From contig OZ025824.1 in the NCBI GenBank assembly GCA_964019425.1, positions 782,501 through 846,500 of the forward strand: a DNA stretch of 64,000 nucleotides. The letters are read 5' to 3'. The translations under genes were made by a program, and so were the position numbers. This document shows, piece after piece, positions 41,969 through 55,414 of the stretch. Under the pieces are notes generated by a model that made no database searches, was not told the origin of the DNA, and saw only the letters and a program-made list of their open reading frames with translations. Source of the stretch: Flectonema sp. DT1601. Taxonomy: Eukaryota; Euglenozoa; Diplonemea; Diplonemida; Diplonemidae. Numbering within the stretch: the stretch's first letter is position 1; the number at the start of each line of letters is the position of its first letter.

Positions 41969-42820
41969 ATGAGCATCTTCTCGTCTACTTCAAGTCTGTC
42001 GTGCAACAACTTAGAAAAGTTGCAGACACAAGATGAGTTTTCTCACTTAGTAGAACCTCTCATCTCAAGTGTTATGTCTGATGATGGTGATGATGACTTA
42101 GCTGAGTTTGACATTGGTGATGGTCAGAAAGTCAGCAGAGGACACTTGAAATCATACAATGAAGAAACTGGTTTTGGTTTCATTACATGTGGTGCTATTA
42201 CGAAAATATTTGGTAGAGATGTTTTTATTCACAAGGCACAGGCTGAAGGCTTGAAACAGGGAGATGAATTAGACTTCTTTGTTGAACTCAACAAGAACGG
42301 AATGCCACAAGCGAGAGACGTAACACTGATTTCGAGGAAGGAACCTGAACCTGTTAGTATAAACATTTCATCACCGAATAACAGTAACAGTACATTAGGA
42401 TCGATGCTATCAACACCGACTTCATCTCTCTCTGGATTGTCACCAAGTGGATCAGTTACTTATATTGTAAGAAAACAATCTCCTGTTGGGAGTCCTCAGG
42501 CATCACAACAATTCATCCAACAAATCCCTCAACAGCAGCACCTTCCTCAACAGCAACACATTCCTCAGCAACAACACATACCTCAACAGCAGATCCCCCA
42601 GCAGATCCCTCAGCAGAATATTCCTCAGCAACAAGTTGTGTATGTTGTGAACACTCCTCAGCAGATATCTCCAATGCAGCAGGTCCGACAGCTACCTCAG
42701 ATGCAGTTTGCTTCCCCTTCTTACGTCACTCAACAAGTTCCACAGCAACAGCAACATAGTCACTTCCAGCAACAACAGTTTATGTACGCACCTGTGTATC
42801 TTCAGATGCAACAACAGTGA
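41969..42820 (+). CDS. cold-shock-domain protein 1 with IPQQQ-repeat tail
   Basis: 283 residues. An acidic lead-in (about 36-52, DDGDDDLAEF) is followed by one cold-shock domain (about 53-122): GHLKSYNEETGFGFITC (RNP1-like GFGFI), GRDVFIHKAQ (RNP2-like DVFIH) and FFVELNKNGMPQARDV. The C-terminal half is low complexity, with IPQQQ/HIPQQQ units (about 185-225) and Q/V/Y-rich stretches. Cold-shock domains bind single-stranded RNA or DNA; Q-rich tails often drive assembly into granules. It is a more distant paralogue of the two genes at 55.4 and 63.5 kb. An in-frame ATG at residue 36 is a possible alternative start. Confidence 0.88.
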   Translation: MSIFSSTSSLSCNNLEKLQTQDEFSHLVEPLISSVMSDDGDDDLAEFDIGDGQKVSRGHLKSYNEETGFGFITCGAITKIFGRDVFIHKAQAEGLKQGDELDFFVELNKNGMPQARDVTLISRKEPEPVSINISSPNNSNSTLGSMLSTPTSSLSGLSPSGSVTYIVRKQSPVGSPQASQQFIQQIPQQQHLPQQQHIPQQQHIPQQQIPQQIPQQNIPQQQVVYVVNTPQQISPMQQVRQLPQMQFASPSYVTQQVPQQQQHSHFQQQQFMYAPVYLQMQQQ

Positions 42821-44485
42821 AAAATCTAATTGTTAAGAAGGAAAAAAAAACAATAAAACTCTCAACACTGTTGCTTTTGCTATGAAGGCATCTTAAACTA
42901 AAATATGTAGCTGTAGTAGGCTTGTGAGACACGTCTGTTTGTACCCCTTTTTTTTCTACTTCCCGTTCACTTTTTTATTTTTTTTTCATCTTCCATAAGA
43001 AATTTTCTTGAAATACCCAAACTCTTCCTGAGAGAGTGATTATAACATGAAAATGATTAAATTTGATCGTAGGGAACATCAATTTAAAAAAAACTGTTTC
43101 TGTTGTAGTCTTCAAGGTAGAATGGTGTATATATTCTTCTCTTTGAAACCTGTGATTACAGGGGACTAGCTGCTACATTGAAAATGTTTGCATTTGTCAT
43201 CTGTTTCGTGAATCACTTGGTGGTTTTTTTTTTTTTTTTTTCTAATTGCAACGGGAAAAAAATAAATACTCTCTTCCCCTATTAAATTTATTATTCCTTT
43301 TTTTTTTAATTTTTTTTTATAACTTTATCAAACAGTTTGAAATTGTGTGATACGCGAATTCTTAGTATCAGAAGAGTCTCTGTTTACTCACCCATGAGGA
43401 TAGAGGTACAGACATATTATCATTAAGCATTCATTGGCAACAGTCAGATCAACTATACAACTGCTTGCCAAGTTTCACGTTTCACCTCATTTGATTATTG
43501 TTTGAAAGTAAATGCGATGGAAGGCTGTCTTGATAGACCTGTTTTTGGATATCTTCACTGAAGTGTAACGTCACTGTGAGACTAATTGACCCAGGTCGAA
43601 CAGCCTACTGTGAAAACGTTCACCAGAGAAGAAATTTAATGCGTATCATACGGTCGGCTTTAATCTGTTCTTTTCTTTAGACGCAGAGGAAGCACCGAAT
43701 CTTTATTACATATCTCATAAACAAGTCATTGTCTCCAAAAAAAAAAAAAAAAAAAACCAGTTTCACAAGAGGAATTGGGAGGAAAAAAAAAATAATAAAA
43801 ATTCATTTATTTATTGACCTTTCACTTTAAAAAAAAAAAAAAAAAAAAAAAACCTTTTTTTGTTCTTTTTTTTTTTTTTTTTTTTTTGTTTTGATTAAAT
43901 CTTTCACTTTGAACGCTTAGTTATATCATACGCAATATACATCAATGTGATTAATTATTGATAGGCTTAGTATTTGCTTCAAGAAAAAAAAAAGAGATCG
44001 ACGGGGGTTCGATCTGCGCTACAGCTTTTCGATAACTTCCGTCACTTACTTGTTTGTTAACAGTTGACCAGATTTGACAATGATTTCTGAATACTTATAC
44101 TTAGCATTATTTTTTTTTGTTTATGTGCAAGTAAAATACACAAATCTGCTTTACTTTCTCATTTTAAATCCTGTAATAAAACATTTTCATTGTCGAAGAC
44201 AATCTCTTTTTTGTGAGGTTTCTCCAGAAATTTGACTTCTCTGACTTCGATGAAATGAATAAGTAAATATCACCCTCCCCTCCAGTCATTTACTAACGCT
44301 GCCACTGACAGACAATATTGTCGGAGAAATTGTTGTTCCTTTTGAGCTTAAGAATGCAGTATCAAATTACCCCTCCTCTCTGTTTTTAAGATTGTTTGAA
44401 GAAGTGTTGTTGCTTTGAGCCTGATCAGGTGTTTTGTTCAACCTTTTTTTTTTTTCTTCTTCTTTCACTCTAGTGTTTGTACTCC

Positions 44486-44550
44486 GGGTCGTCTGTTGCT
44501 CCGAGTTACCCTCTTTTAGAGCAGTCATTATATACAGCAACTTTGGATTA
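44486..44550. repeat. dispersed repeat B, long copy 1
   Basis: 65 bp matching 52619-52682 at roughly 83% by hand alignment. Shared blocks are GAGTTACCCTC, AGAGCA, ATATACAG and TTGGATTA. Confidence 0.65.
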
Positions 44551-44709
44551 AGCCAGCTAACTGCTCGTTCTCTTTTTTTTTTTGACATTAAATTCGTTTT
44601 TTTTTCACCCCCCTTCTTCTTGGTCCCCCGAATTACCAGATTCGACAACGTCTCCTGGTCAATAGGACAGAACCATGTTTCCCTTTAATGTTTTATTTTT
44701 TTCTTCTTG

Positions 44710-44832
44710 CTAAACGGACCCTTTCTTTGATTAACAACTAAAAATATTTTTTCAGTACTTTGATATTAATTTTGTTTTTAATACCTAAAAGTTGTTACTG
44801 TTTTTTTTTACATTTGTCAAAGTTTCACCCCT
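44710..44832. repeat. dispersed repeat C, copy 1
   Basis: Shares CTAAACG, TTTCTTTGATTAACAACTA, AAATATTTT, GTTGTTACTGTTTTTTTT and GTCAAAGTTTCACCCCT with 51891-51985. This copy has about 25 extra bases in the middle. It lies 160 bp after repeat B long copy 1. Confidence 0.65.
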
Positions 44833-46101
44833 TTTTGCTTCCTGGGAGATTTTCATAAACGTCACCCGCAGTTCTTTTTTCTCTTTTTTTCTCTCTTACT
44901 TGCCCTGTCAATTGTGAGCAAAAATCCCGGGAAACCAGGTGAAGTCGATTCAATTTTTTTTAATACTTTTTTTTCCCCGTTCTTTTTTTTTTAAATTTTT
45001 TCAAATGTACTCTCTTCAACCTGTTCGTCCATTCTCGGGACGTGTTTTTTCCCCCCCTCATTTTTTCAAGTTACCCCTCATTTTTTTTTTTTTTTTTTTT
45101 TGATTTCATTAAAGCAGATCATCAACACGTTGCAGTCGGTGAAGCCGTGTGAGGAAATGCAGCAAATTAAAACAAGACAAATATTCTTTTATAATCCCTC
45201 CTTTTTTTTTTTTTTTAAAAAAAAAAAGGAGCATTTTGAAATCGGTAGCCGGACGCAGGCTGTACATATTAGTGTTACGTGTTTGTGTAGCACCCCTCTG
45301 CGATAACAGATTTTTCCTCAAGTTTTCTAACTAATTTCAGGATAAGTAGCAAGATACTACACGGGAAGGTGTGTTCTTCCTCTGAGTGGCTCCGAGATCA
45401 GTGATTGAATTGAAAAAAAAAGAATTTAGGTTCTCTTTTTGTAGATGTTCTCCTGCGTCTCAAGAACGATGGGAAAAGAAAAAATGTTTCTTTTGGAGAT
45501 TAATCTTCCCATCAAAAAAATCTTTAAAAACCCGCAAATTTTAATTTCTTTTTTTTTTTTTTTTTTTTTTGTATCTTTTCTTGCTTTTCAGGTCTCTTCC
45601 TGCTTTTCCTAGTGGAAAATAGACCTGCAGTAAGATGCTGGGTTAATGGTGACATTCATTATTTCTTTTTTTTTTTTTTTTGGTTATTTCTATTTTATAA
45701 ATGACTTGGGTCTAACAACGTTTGCTTCTATTTTTTTTTTTTCCTTCTGAACCTCGGGTTGCTGAAAGTTACGATTCTCTCCCGGTATGCAGCAACTCTA
45801 TTTATGTTCCATTAACTTTTGTTCTTGTTTTTCCCTTGAGAGCCTCACATGTGATATGGGCACCCTTCAGATTGGCTTGTAACACTTTATTATGAAAGGT
45901 TGGCAAACCTAATAAGAAGTAACACAATCGAACTCCTGGTGACCCTACCCACTGTACTCTATGTGCTTGTTTAGTTTATTTAATTACAAAAAAAAAAAAA
46001 AAAAAAAAAAAAACTGCTGAGCCAATTATCACATATAGCTTTGTGTGGAGGGTAGTTATTTGCGGTGTCTTCTAATCATATCTTACCATCAACATAATAA
46101 C

Positions 46102-46139
46102 CGCGATTGGGTCCTGAACTGGTGCGGGTTACCCAGACC
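46102..46139. repeat. dispersed repeat B, short-form copy 1
   Basis: CGCGATTGGGTCCT followed by ACTGGTGCGGGTTACCCAGA. It is nearly identical to 50833-50869, and its TGGGT and ACCCA ends can pair. Confidence 0.65.
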
Positions 46140-48800
46140 CCCCTGTAATCATAGACTTGCTTATTTAGCTAAACCGATTTGATTTTCTGATTGACTGATC
46201 AATACTAACCCTTAACTAGCTAATGCTAATCAATAATCGTGTTGATTTTTTGGTCACAAGTTGGTAGATATCAATAATGAAATACTCCAAATAAAAAAAC
46301 CAAAACTTTGGTCTTATTTTTGCAACGCGAAAATATCTGAAGATTTCTTTCCTTTCATTCAATCAGTCATATAAGTCTATAATTGAAATTTTTAAAAAGA
46401 TACTTTTGATGATGTTATTTTGCGATTTTTTAAAAAAAAATAAATAATTTTCTTTTTTTTTTCTACACATGACCATGGTCCCTTTCTGTTGAATGGAATA
46501 ATTTTTTTTTTTTTTTTTTTAGTTAGACGATAATTTCAATTGGGGATGAGAATTACATAATTATTTGTTATCAATACGTATAAATGTATTCATCGTTAGA
46601 GAGGGAGAGATTTTAAACGGAACGGTATGCCACTTGCAAAGTTCTGTTATGCTTGAACTGCAGGGTGTACAACGTCTTAGTGTGGTGTAAGGTCTCTTTT
46701 CAGGACCTTTTACTTTCGCTGTTTTCACTATTTTTTTTTTTATTTTTTCTTTTGTTGTTGTTGTTTAAAAATGCGACGTGACCCGCATCCTGCATCCGAC
46801 TTTACTTTTGAAAAAAGAAAAAAAGAAAAAAGAAAAAAAAAAAAAAAATTCTTCTCACCATTAATACTTTCAGGGTCTGCTTCGGGTAATGTTGCTTTAA
46901 GTCTGTAGATAATATTTTTTCTTGGTTTTTATGACAATTTTTTTTTTGTTTATTTTTTTGTTGTTGTGGTAGCCTGTTTGAAAACTTGTTGACCCTGCAC
47001 TCCATAGGTTTCAAGCAAGAGCAGTTCTCCAGCGCAACTACAACAAGAAAATTTCAGGCAAAAAGAGAAACTTGCAATAATATTAGGATTTGTTCGATTC
47101 TTTAATTTAATAGGGTTTTTAGGTTCGTGAGGGATACATACCACTGGCAAATACCAATGATGATTTTGAAAAGATAAATAACAATTTTATTCATTTTTTT
47201 TTTTTTTTTGCCTTTCATGTTTCTTAAAGGCTTGGGAGAGACCATTCCGGTGGATCGCTTGAGCATCATCCATTTTCGGGAGCGGTTCATTCGGCAGGTG
47301 AGTTGTTACACACTCATTATCGGATGCCGACTTCCGAGGAAGCATCGTTCTTTTGTTACCCGCTGTTAATAATTCTTTTTACCTGATCCTGGCGTTTGTC
47401 AGAAATGGGTGTGTCCAAGAGGAACAAAATTTACTAAATTTTTTTTTTTTTTTTTTTTTTGATCCCCTCTCTTTTTTTTTCTTCTTGACTAAATAGAAAG
47501 ATTTTGAACGCAAACAACAAATTTGGTGAACCATCCCATGTCCAGCTACTACCCTTTTTCTTTTTTTTTTTGGTTTTCCCTCGGTAACTAAATCGGGTGA
47601 GATATCGATTAAATAATTTCGAGTTCTCTTGTTTTTATTCTTCAAACACAGCAACTTATTACTTTTTTTTTTTTTTTTTTTTTTGTTTCATGCCTGTTTT
47701 TCGACCCAGTTACTAGATAGGTGCGCACTTGCCACTTTTTTTTTCCTCCTCTCTCTCTATTTCACCTATGGTAATTTTTAGTTAAAAAATGCAACGTCTG
47801 TGAGCCAGCGACTGTCAGGGTTAGGTAGGAAGACGGGGTGTTGCTTTCTCTACGTTCGGATAACAAATTTGGACTCGAGAAATGGCTTCACTGCAATAGG
47901 TGCGACTCTATATAGCAAACTTATAACCAGTTAATAAAAGAAGATAGGTCATGTTGTCTTAACTCAATTCAGTGTTATTGCTGCTGAAATGTATCTGCCT
48001 TCTTCTGTTAACTTTGTTAGAGATTGTTGGTTTCCCCTTCACATGTCAGGCTCGTTGACGTTGGTATTCATTAACTTTTCTATTCAAAAAAAAAAAAAAA
48101 AAAAAACTGTTTTGTGTAATGTAATGGTAATCAATAGATAATCACTTTGATATCTTCTTACATATATTTCTTTTTTATACTATTCTTTTCATCTTTTTGG
48201 ACACATAACACTGTGTTGCTAGATGATGTGAAATGTCTTTACATAACTTTCCGTGTACAAAACATAATGTAGACGGTCTTACGTGCGTAATCTCGCGACT
48301 GGAGTGCCTGCTTACTAGCAGTTCTCTCCCTCATCTCTATTGTTCGATATGTTTCCACGATGCAATGTAAGCACGTAGGTATATTTTATTTTTATTTTAT
48401 TTTTATTTTTTAACAATAGGTTTGTTTGTTTATTATTTTCCCTTCTCGTCTAGTAACCACTTGTTGACCATCTTTAATCTGGAGTTGTTTAAACTGGTAT
48501 TTGAAAGGCGCTCCTTATACAGCTTCTTTATAAGAGCTACTCTTTACTAGAGGTTTATGTTATAATAAGGCCCGTGTAAATGTCCTTGAATACACTTCTT
48601 AACATCTGACTCGTGGTCTACTGTGAACGTTCTTTCTTATTAAAATGAGGTAAAGCCTTTACCTAGCATGACGGTCTTGAACAGTGTGGTGAGCAGCTCT
48701 TTTTTTATTTTTCCATGCGACTTATTGGGGTGAAGTGTTGTACTAAACAAGATTTGAAGTTGTTTGGTCATCGCTGTGTTTTACTGAGAAATTATTCGAC

Positions 48801-48832
<32 letters not shown>

Positions 48833-50832
48833 AAACACAATGATGTTAAACATGTGATTAGTCAGTAGGAGCTGACCAAAAAACTTTTTGTCATCGCTTG
48901 CATCGGCTCTTGTCGAGCGAGTGATGTGAGTAAAAAGTGTGTGTAATGACGTCCATTGGTGTGGATTGTTGCAGATATTCTTTTCATCCTCTCATTCTTT
49001 CCTTTGATTGTTTTATTGGTGTCTAAAAAGGATTTTTTTTAATACTCCTTTTTTAATGCCTCTTTATTATTCTCTTTTTTTCTCTCGTTGTTTACTTTCT
49101 TGCTTAAACGCTGCCACTACGTAGTGACGGTTGTCACTCTAGTTCGTGACTGTATAGGTCTCGGAAAGAGACGCTTACATGCAAGCTAAGCAGCAATCAG
49201 TTGGTTGATGGGATCTCTTTATTTTATCTTACTGTTCTTTATGCGATCTTTAGCTGCTGTATTTCTCCATTCAAATTGCTGTCGTCAAGGCTGAAAAAAA
49301 AAAAAAAACTTTTTCTTTTGACGTCACGTATCCTTTTCCGAACTGCATCATGGTTTTTGCCATAGATGGGCAGGGGATTGCTTCTTAGTCACTCGTGGAT
49401 CGGCAGCTTAGTTTCTTTTATTTTAAGAATCGTTGTTTTAATTTGTTTGCTATTCTTATGTCACTCCTCCGTTCTCCTATTTTGTTGAATGCATGGCTGC
49501 GAAGGTCCTACAAGGACACGCATCTTGCAGTTTCAATATTTCTTAAGGAGGAACTACTACTTCATTGGTGTTCTTATGTATTTCTTTTGTGGGAATACAC
49601 CCATGGCAGTTAAAACTTGTTCGAGTTTCCTTTTGATTCTGTTACTTACAAATAGGTATGCTAATTAGTGTGGCCTTTAGGCACACATGATTATTTCATG
49701 AAGAAAAGGTTTCATTTATCGAATGGAAAAGATGCTTTATTTGTTACTCCAACTCCTGATCATTTCTTTCCCCCTTTTTTTTATTGTTTTCAAGTAGTCT
49801 AGCTTGATTTGGTCTACTTACGTTGCCTCGCTCTATTGAGTTAACCCGATGCTCTCCTTAGTTTGCTGTATCAGCGATGCATACTATGTAATGAAATCTC
49901 TGTCTCTGGGAAAGATAGATATCAACAGTCATACTCAAGGATATCGTAAAGGGAATTGCCGAAGACAATGATCAAAGTTGTATCGGCATTCCCTTACCCT
50001 GAACTCTTTTTTTTCTTTGGTTTCCTTGCACTTCTTCTGACTTGAGTATGATAATCCCATGGTGTTATCAGCTGTTTGTTAATCTTAGTCTATGGTGGCA
50101 TAACTTACAAAAAAAAAAAAAAAATCCGGAGCTTTCGATTGGTTGTGCTTACAGTTTTCCCTCGCAGCAATAGGTGCTCCGGAAGGACTTAGCACATCAA
50201 CTGTCACTCGGTAGGTATTCCGTGGCTGTTCTTTGTTGGTGTTTGCATTTCTTCAGCCTGACGGGTTTCGAATCCCTGTAATATTGTGTTTGAAGATTGT
50301 TAATTTTGAGATATTCATTCGTCATCATCTTTTAATAATGGGCCACGTTGCTCTATCTTGCTTGCTTTTCAAGTTTTCCCACTTATGTTTTTTTCTCTAT
50401 CCCTTATTCAAGAATTAGTTTTTTCACACAACGCAACCCAAGGGAACTATTTAGGCAAAAAAAAAAAAAAAAAAAGGAAAGGAAAGGAAAAGAAAGGAAA
50501 AAAAGGGAATGAAGGTTGTCTTACAATGATGATTCTCACCGATCAATGGAATTGTGAAATAGACGAGAATCCCCAACGTTAGATAAGTGCTTCCACTGGT
50601 GTGTTTTTAAACGTGTTGTTCTCTTTTTTTTATGGTGCACTTCCGTTTTTTGCGTTTCGATTTCATTTCTTCCGACTTGAATGGGTGTGGCTGTTCGTCT
50701 CTTGCGTGTTTGATTTTAACATAAAGGTAAACAGTGTAATCCAAATATCATAGTTTATTTTTTCTTTTTGTTGTTGTTGTTTGTTTGGATTTCTTTCTTG
50801 TATCTGTTCTACTTATTTAACACTGCAGACAT

Positions 50833-50869
50833 CGCGATTGGGTCCTTACTGATGCGGGCTACCCAGACC
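50833..50869. repeat. dispersed repeat B, short-form copy 2
   Basis: CGCGATTGGGTCCTTACTGA then TGCGGGCTACCCAGACC. It differs from 46102-46139 at only a few positions. Confidence 0.65.
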
Positions 50870-51890
50870 TAACTAAAATCGTATTCAAAGTGTTCAAAAT
50901 CGTTCCAAGGTTTCCCCCTCTCCACTCCGTGTTGAGCGCAGCATCTTTGTCCTCTGTTGCCGTTAGCATCCCCTTTGGTGTGCAGCAATTCCAGATTTTA
51001 ATTTTTCTTATTTGTTTTTTTAAAGTTCAATGGAATTTCTTTTTTTTTTGTTAATTTTATTGAAAACGTTTCTTATTGTTTTTCGGTGCGATAGCGTACT
51101 GCAAAAAACGTCGGTTCTTTTTTCCTTTGGTATTACCTTCCCCGCTTGCGTTCTCTGCGCAAGAAGAACTGGAAGGATGGAGAGAAAGGAAAAAAAAAAC
51201 AAACAAACAGATAAAAATAAAATAGACTTGCTTCCCCCATGAAAAAAAGATGTGTGTCTCAACAAGTATCCAAATTATTTTTGAGAGGCATATTAACCTG
51301 ATAAAAAAAAAGGGGAGGAATGCATGGTCTGCATGATATATTCTTTTTTTTCTCACATCTTTATCTTTTTAAACTTAATAAGCTGAGTCTCTCTCGAACT
51401 GCAATCGCGGGACGTTTTTTTACATCAGCACATCATCCTTTACGATCTATTGATGGTAGTCATTGAGTTTAGTAGAGTGGAGTACGCATTCTGTGGTAGT
51501 GACTCCTTCTCCTAGCACTTTTGGATTCTTCTTTTTGCGAGTGTTTTCTATGCTGTCACTTGATTTAGAATGCGTTGTAAGCAGTCTTACTCATGATGTC
51601 ACTGTTTACGTTGCAGTTTTAGTACTTACCAACACACAGATTGATCGTTTTGTTGCAGTCATGTTCCTTTTTTGAATCAAGCTAATCTTTTTTATATTTC
51701 TTCATCGGGGTGTTACTTTTTCTTGCCTCATGTGCTTGCATGTATTTTTTTACTACTTATGCATGCAATCAACCTATAACAGTTCTTTTTGGTTAATGTT
51801 CAAGAAGAATGACCCTCCATACCACAATACTTTTAGATGCTCGGTTTCCTTTTTTTTTCCCCTGCTCCTTTTTTATGTTTTCTTTTTTTT

Positions 51891-51985
51891 CTAAACGTAA
51901 TTTTCTTTGATTAACAACTACAAATATTTTTCAGTCACCTGGTAAAGTTGTTACTGTTTTTTTTGATTGTCAAAGTTTCACCCCT
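51891..51985. repeat. dispersed repeat C, copy 2
   Basis: Collinear with 44710-44832. A partial repeat B copy follows 65 bp later, the reverse of the B-then-C order at 44.5 kb. Confidence 0.65.
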
Positions 51986-52049
51986 CCTTTGTTTCTTTTT
52001 TTCAATTTATATACTAGCCTATGCTTAGTCTTCGGAAAAAAGAGTCTAC

Positions 52050-52085
52050 GGATTATGTCCTCTGTTGCTGTCAGTTAGCACTCAT
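52050..52085. repeat. dispersed repeat B, partial copy
   Basis: GGATTATGTCCTCTGTTGCT then GTCAGTTAGCACTCAT. It shares the TCCTCTGTT and GCACTCAT blocks with 52619-52682 and lacks the middle. Confidence 0.5.
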
Positions 52086-52618
52086 AAAAAAAAAAAAAAA
52101 ACAGCAAATATTGGATTTATATCATTAATTATTTAATACAAACTATGATTAAATATAGTTAATTTTATACGTCAAAGAGTCGTTGTGGGGAAAAAAAAAA
52201 AAAAAAAAAAAAAATCGAAAGTTCTTTTGAAATTATCCTTAGAATAAATATTACTGGTACCTGGGGGGTTTGACCTCTTGAATTCAATAAAAAAACAAAA
52301 AAAAACAAAAAAAAAAAAAATAAGTATCTTTTAAGGATGGTTAGTTTTGTTTTATTTTTTTATTATATTCAGATAGTGCTGTAAAAAAAAAAACTAAAAC
52401 AAAACAAAAAAAGTAATGAAGAAATCTAAGACAGGAAATGAAAAAAGCAAGAGCGAGTCCTTCGTTCTCGAAGCTTTTCTTTTCTTGATTTTCCGTCATT
52501 GTTTTTTTTTGCAAGACCAACCAAGGCGAGGCGGAAAGCTGGAGATTGGTTTTCATTAATCTTTCAGTCGATGCTACTTCAACAATCCATGCGAAATCTT
52601 CGGATATGGCTACGGATT

Positions 52619-52682
52619 GGGTCCTCTGTTACTGTGAGTTACCCTCCCTAGAGCACTCATAATATACAGTAACGTTGGATTA
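52619..52682. repeat. dispersed repeat B, long copy 2
   Basis: 64 bp collinear with 44486-44550. The sequence just before it (GGATTGGGTCCT) also matches the start of the short-form copies, linking the two forms. Confidence 0.65.
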
Positions 52683-53047
52683 TATATAACTTAACTCAAA
52701 TATGACTAACTGCTATTGAATTTCACTATTTTTATAAACTTAAAGAAAAGTGTTTTTATGTTTCTTATTAATTTCATCTCTGTAGAATTCAGTTATCATG
52801 TCATCGAGTTCTGGGGGGAACTCTCAGGAAATAGCAGCATAGATGAACTTAGTATTGTACCAGGTTTGTTTTACTCTGTCGTGGAGTAGCGTTATCGATA
52901 TTCTACCTTTGGGAACCTCAAAAAGTCTTTGTTCAGATCTTTGTTCATCTCTTACTAAGATGAACCTAATTAATTGTTCTCCTTTTGCCTAAAATCTTGA
53001 ATAGTACCTTCATGTGTACAGTTTTCGTTAACCAAACTTTTGCCGTT

Positions 53048-53080
53048 TTAATGTGGTGAGCTGACGGCTCGCCACATTAA
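53048..53080. repeat. 14-bp-stem hairpin
   Basis: Left arm TTAATGTGGTGAGC, loop TGACG, right arm GCTCGCCACATTAA. The arms pair along all 14 positions with one G-U pair when read as RNA from the + strand. It is the strongest stem-loop noticed outside genes. Confidence 0.75.
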
Positions 53081-53650
53081 TATGTTTTGACTGAATCCCT
53101 TGGAGAGGAGCCTTCTTTTGGCTGTGAAATTAGAAATTCTTTTTTTGTTTTTTTAAAAATAAAACAAGTTGAATGGCACCCCAAAAAAAAAAAAAAAAAA
53201 AAAAAAGCGCTTCTGCGGAGTTAAGATTTTTCTTCTTCGTTTTCTTTCCCTTATCCACCTTTGTATGGTGCGCAAACGTATCTAGTCTTTCATTGAAATC
53301 AAAGCAAAAAAAAAAAAAAAAAAAAATATCAGTTGTTATACTTGTAGTAGTAGTAACTTATAGAATGAAAAAAAAATACAACAGGTTGTCCAATTTATTG
53401 TTTTCTCTTTCTCATATTGGAGCATCTTAGCATCGTCTGTTTCAGAAAGTGTTAATATAAATATTGTTGACTGGAACGTAACCTTCATTTTTTTTTTTTT
53501 TTTTTTTTTTGTCTCCTACCATCGCAACATGTAATGCAAATCGCTAACGTACTAACATCACACTACTACTTGCTTTTTTTTTAAATGATTTTACAAAAAA
53601 ATTAACCTAATTATGAAGTATCAAAACGTAATTTTATCGGAATGCATGGC

Positions 53651-53686
<36 letters not shown>

Positions 53687-55138
53687 CATTCTCAGCTGAA
53701 TAGTTTACAATGAATGGTGTAGCTGCTTTCGGATAGTAGCTTCTCATACTAAATTGCAACGGAAATTCCGTACCGATGATAAAATAATAGAGCGAAAATA
53801 AAAAAAAATTTACCATCGCTGTAGTCTCCACAAATTAACTGTTGAAAAAGTTTTTTTTTTTTTTTTTTTGGTGGATGCTAACTAATGTTGATCAGTTTGA
53901 TAACTAAACTAACTATCAGAATATATTTCTTTTTTTTTATAAAGAATAAAGAAGAAACCCGTATGCCAATTATTCACAAAAAAAAAAAAAAAAAAAAATA
54001 AAAAACCTCCATTTACTAACTCTCTTCCCTGCTCTTTTTTTTTAAATAATCAAACCAAAAAAAAAAAAAAAAAAAAAGAGGAGCTCTCAGAATCATGTGC
54101 AATACAAAAAAAAAACTCATAGCTTTTTGTGTTTTTTTTTCTTTCTTTTTGATAAAAACTCACATTAAAGGATTATGTGTGACAGCGGTAGCTGTAAAAG
54201 CAGCCGTGTCTCTCTTTTTTTTTTTGCTCTCCTTTTTTGATGGCTACCTGGTCATCAAAGGCTGTTCAAGTTTATCGGAATGAAAATGGGAAAGAAAAAG
54301 TTTGCAGTGGAATCACGTAAAAATAACATTGCATGCTTTTTTGATCTAATTTGGGAAGAGCTAATACGACATTTTGCATCCTTTATGTTTCCTTCGGTTG
54401 CAGTCCTCGTCTCTTCGCCTGTGGCTCCTTTTCTTCACCTGTTTTGCTACTGTAGTACTTATTTTAGTCGCATCATATATTGCTTGTACCGGTAAGTCTT
54501 TGTTTTTTAGTGAGATCCTTCGTTGAAAGTTATCATTCTCACTTTTTAATACAAATAATTTTCCACAGGCACACTATACGCTAGTAGCCTTTAAGGAATA
54601 TTTGTGCAACAGAAATCTCTTACACTTTGCTCGCTGCTCTGTTGTGATATTGTGCTCCTCCCTTTTCCTTTAGTACTATTAGATAGCTGTAGTGGTAAAC
54701 CACATATGAGCATCTTTGTATCGAGTTGCATGTGCGTAGTGGGGGTCTTGGTAGTTTTTTACTTTGCTACTTTACGTTACCGTTAGTGTGAATCGAACTT
54801 GCATTGTTCACAAGTTGGCGTTTTATAATTTTTTTTGTTCATTTTTTTTTTTTTTTGCTGTTTCTCTTTTCACACGCCTGTTTAACTAATACAGTGGAAC
54901 AATGTGTTTTTTTTTCTTTTCTTTCTTTCTTTTTTTTTTTTACATCTTTATTTAATGCACTCTTTTATAACAAATTAATACCATAACTGTCTGCTGCTAA
55001 AGTGGTCAGGAAATTATTTTTATTTAGAACTGACGATACTCGTTTTGAGAACACTGCGAGTAGTAGTTGCAATAAATGACTTGGTTCCCCTTCTCAATTT
55101 ATATTAATATTCCTTTCCACACAACACCTTTCACTCCA

Positions 55139-55170
55139 ACACACAACACACACACAACACACACACACAA
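55139..55170. repeat. CA-rich microsatellite
   Basis: Interrupted ACACAAC/ACACAC units about 270 bp upstream of the second cold-shock gene. Confidence 0.7.
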
Positions 55171-55400
55171 AGCTGTGCATCTCTTTATGAGGTGCATAAA
55201 ACACGACAGTTCCTAACTCCGAACGAGTCTCTCTTTCGAAAGAGGAGCTTGTTATTAGTAGATAGGTGTTTCTATTATTGTAATGTTACCTTATGTTGCA
55301 GGTATTCAAATATGTGGTGTTTTAGAAATTAGATTCTTCTTTATCTTGTGGACGATTAAGAAGGTAATTGAATGGTGGTATTTATTATTTATTTAATTTA

Positions 55401-55414
55401 TTTCCGTTTTTCAG
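55401..55414 (+). promoter_or_regulatory. 3' splice acceptor before second cold-shock gene
   Basis: TTTCCGTTTTTCAG, 28 nt before the ATG at 55443. The frame continues upstream across it, but the upstream ATG at 55368 would be removed if this site is used. Confidence 0.6.

Noticed and set aside
44000-44030. GGGTTCGATC, a B-box-like motif
   Set aside because: No paired T-stem and no other tRNA arms.
50255-50285. tRNA-like T-arm (GGGTTTCGAATCCCTG)
   Set aside because: No matching acceptor stem or D-arm within 75 bp upstream.
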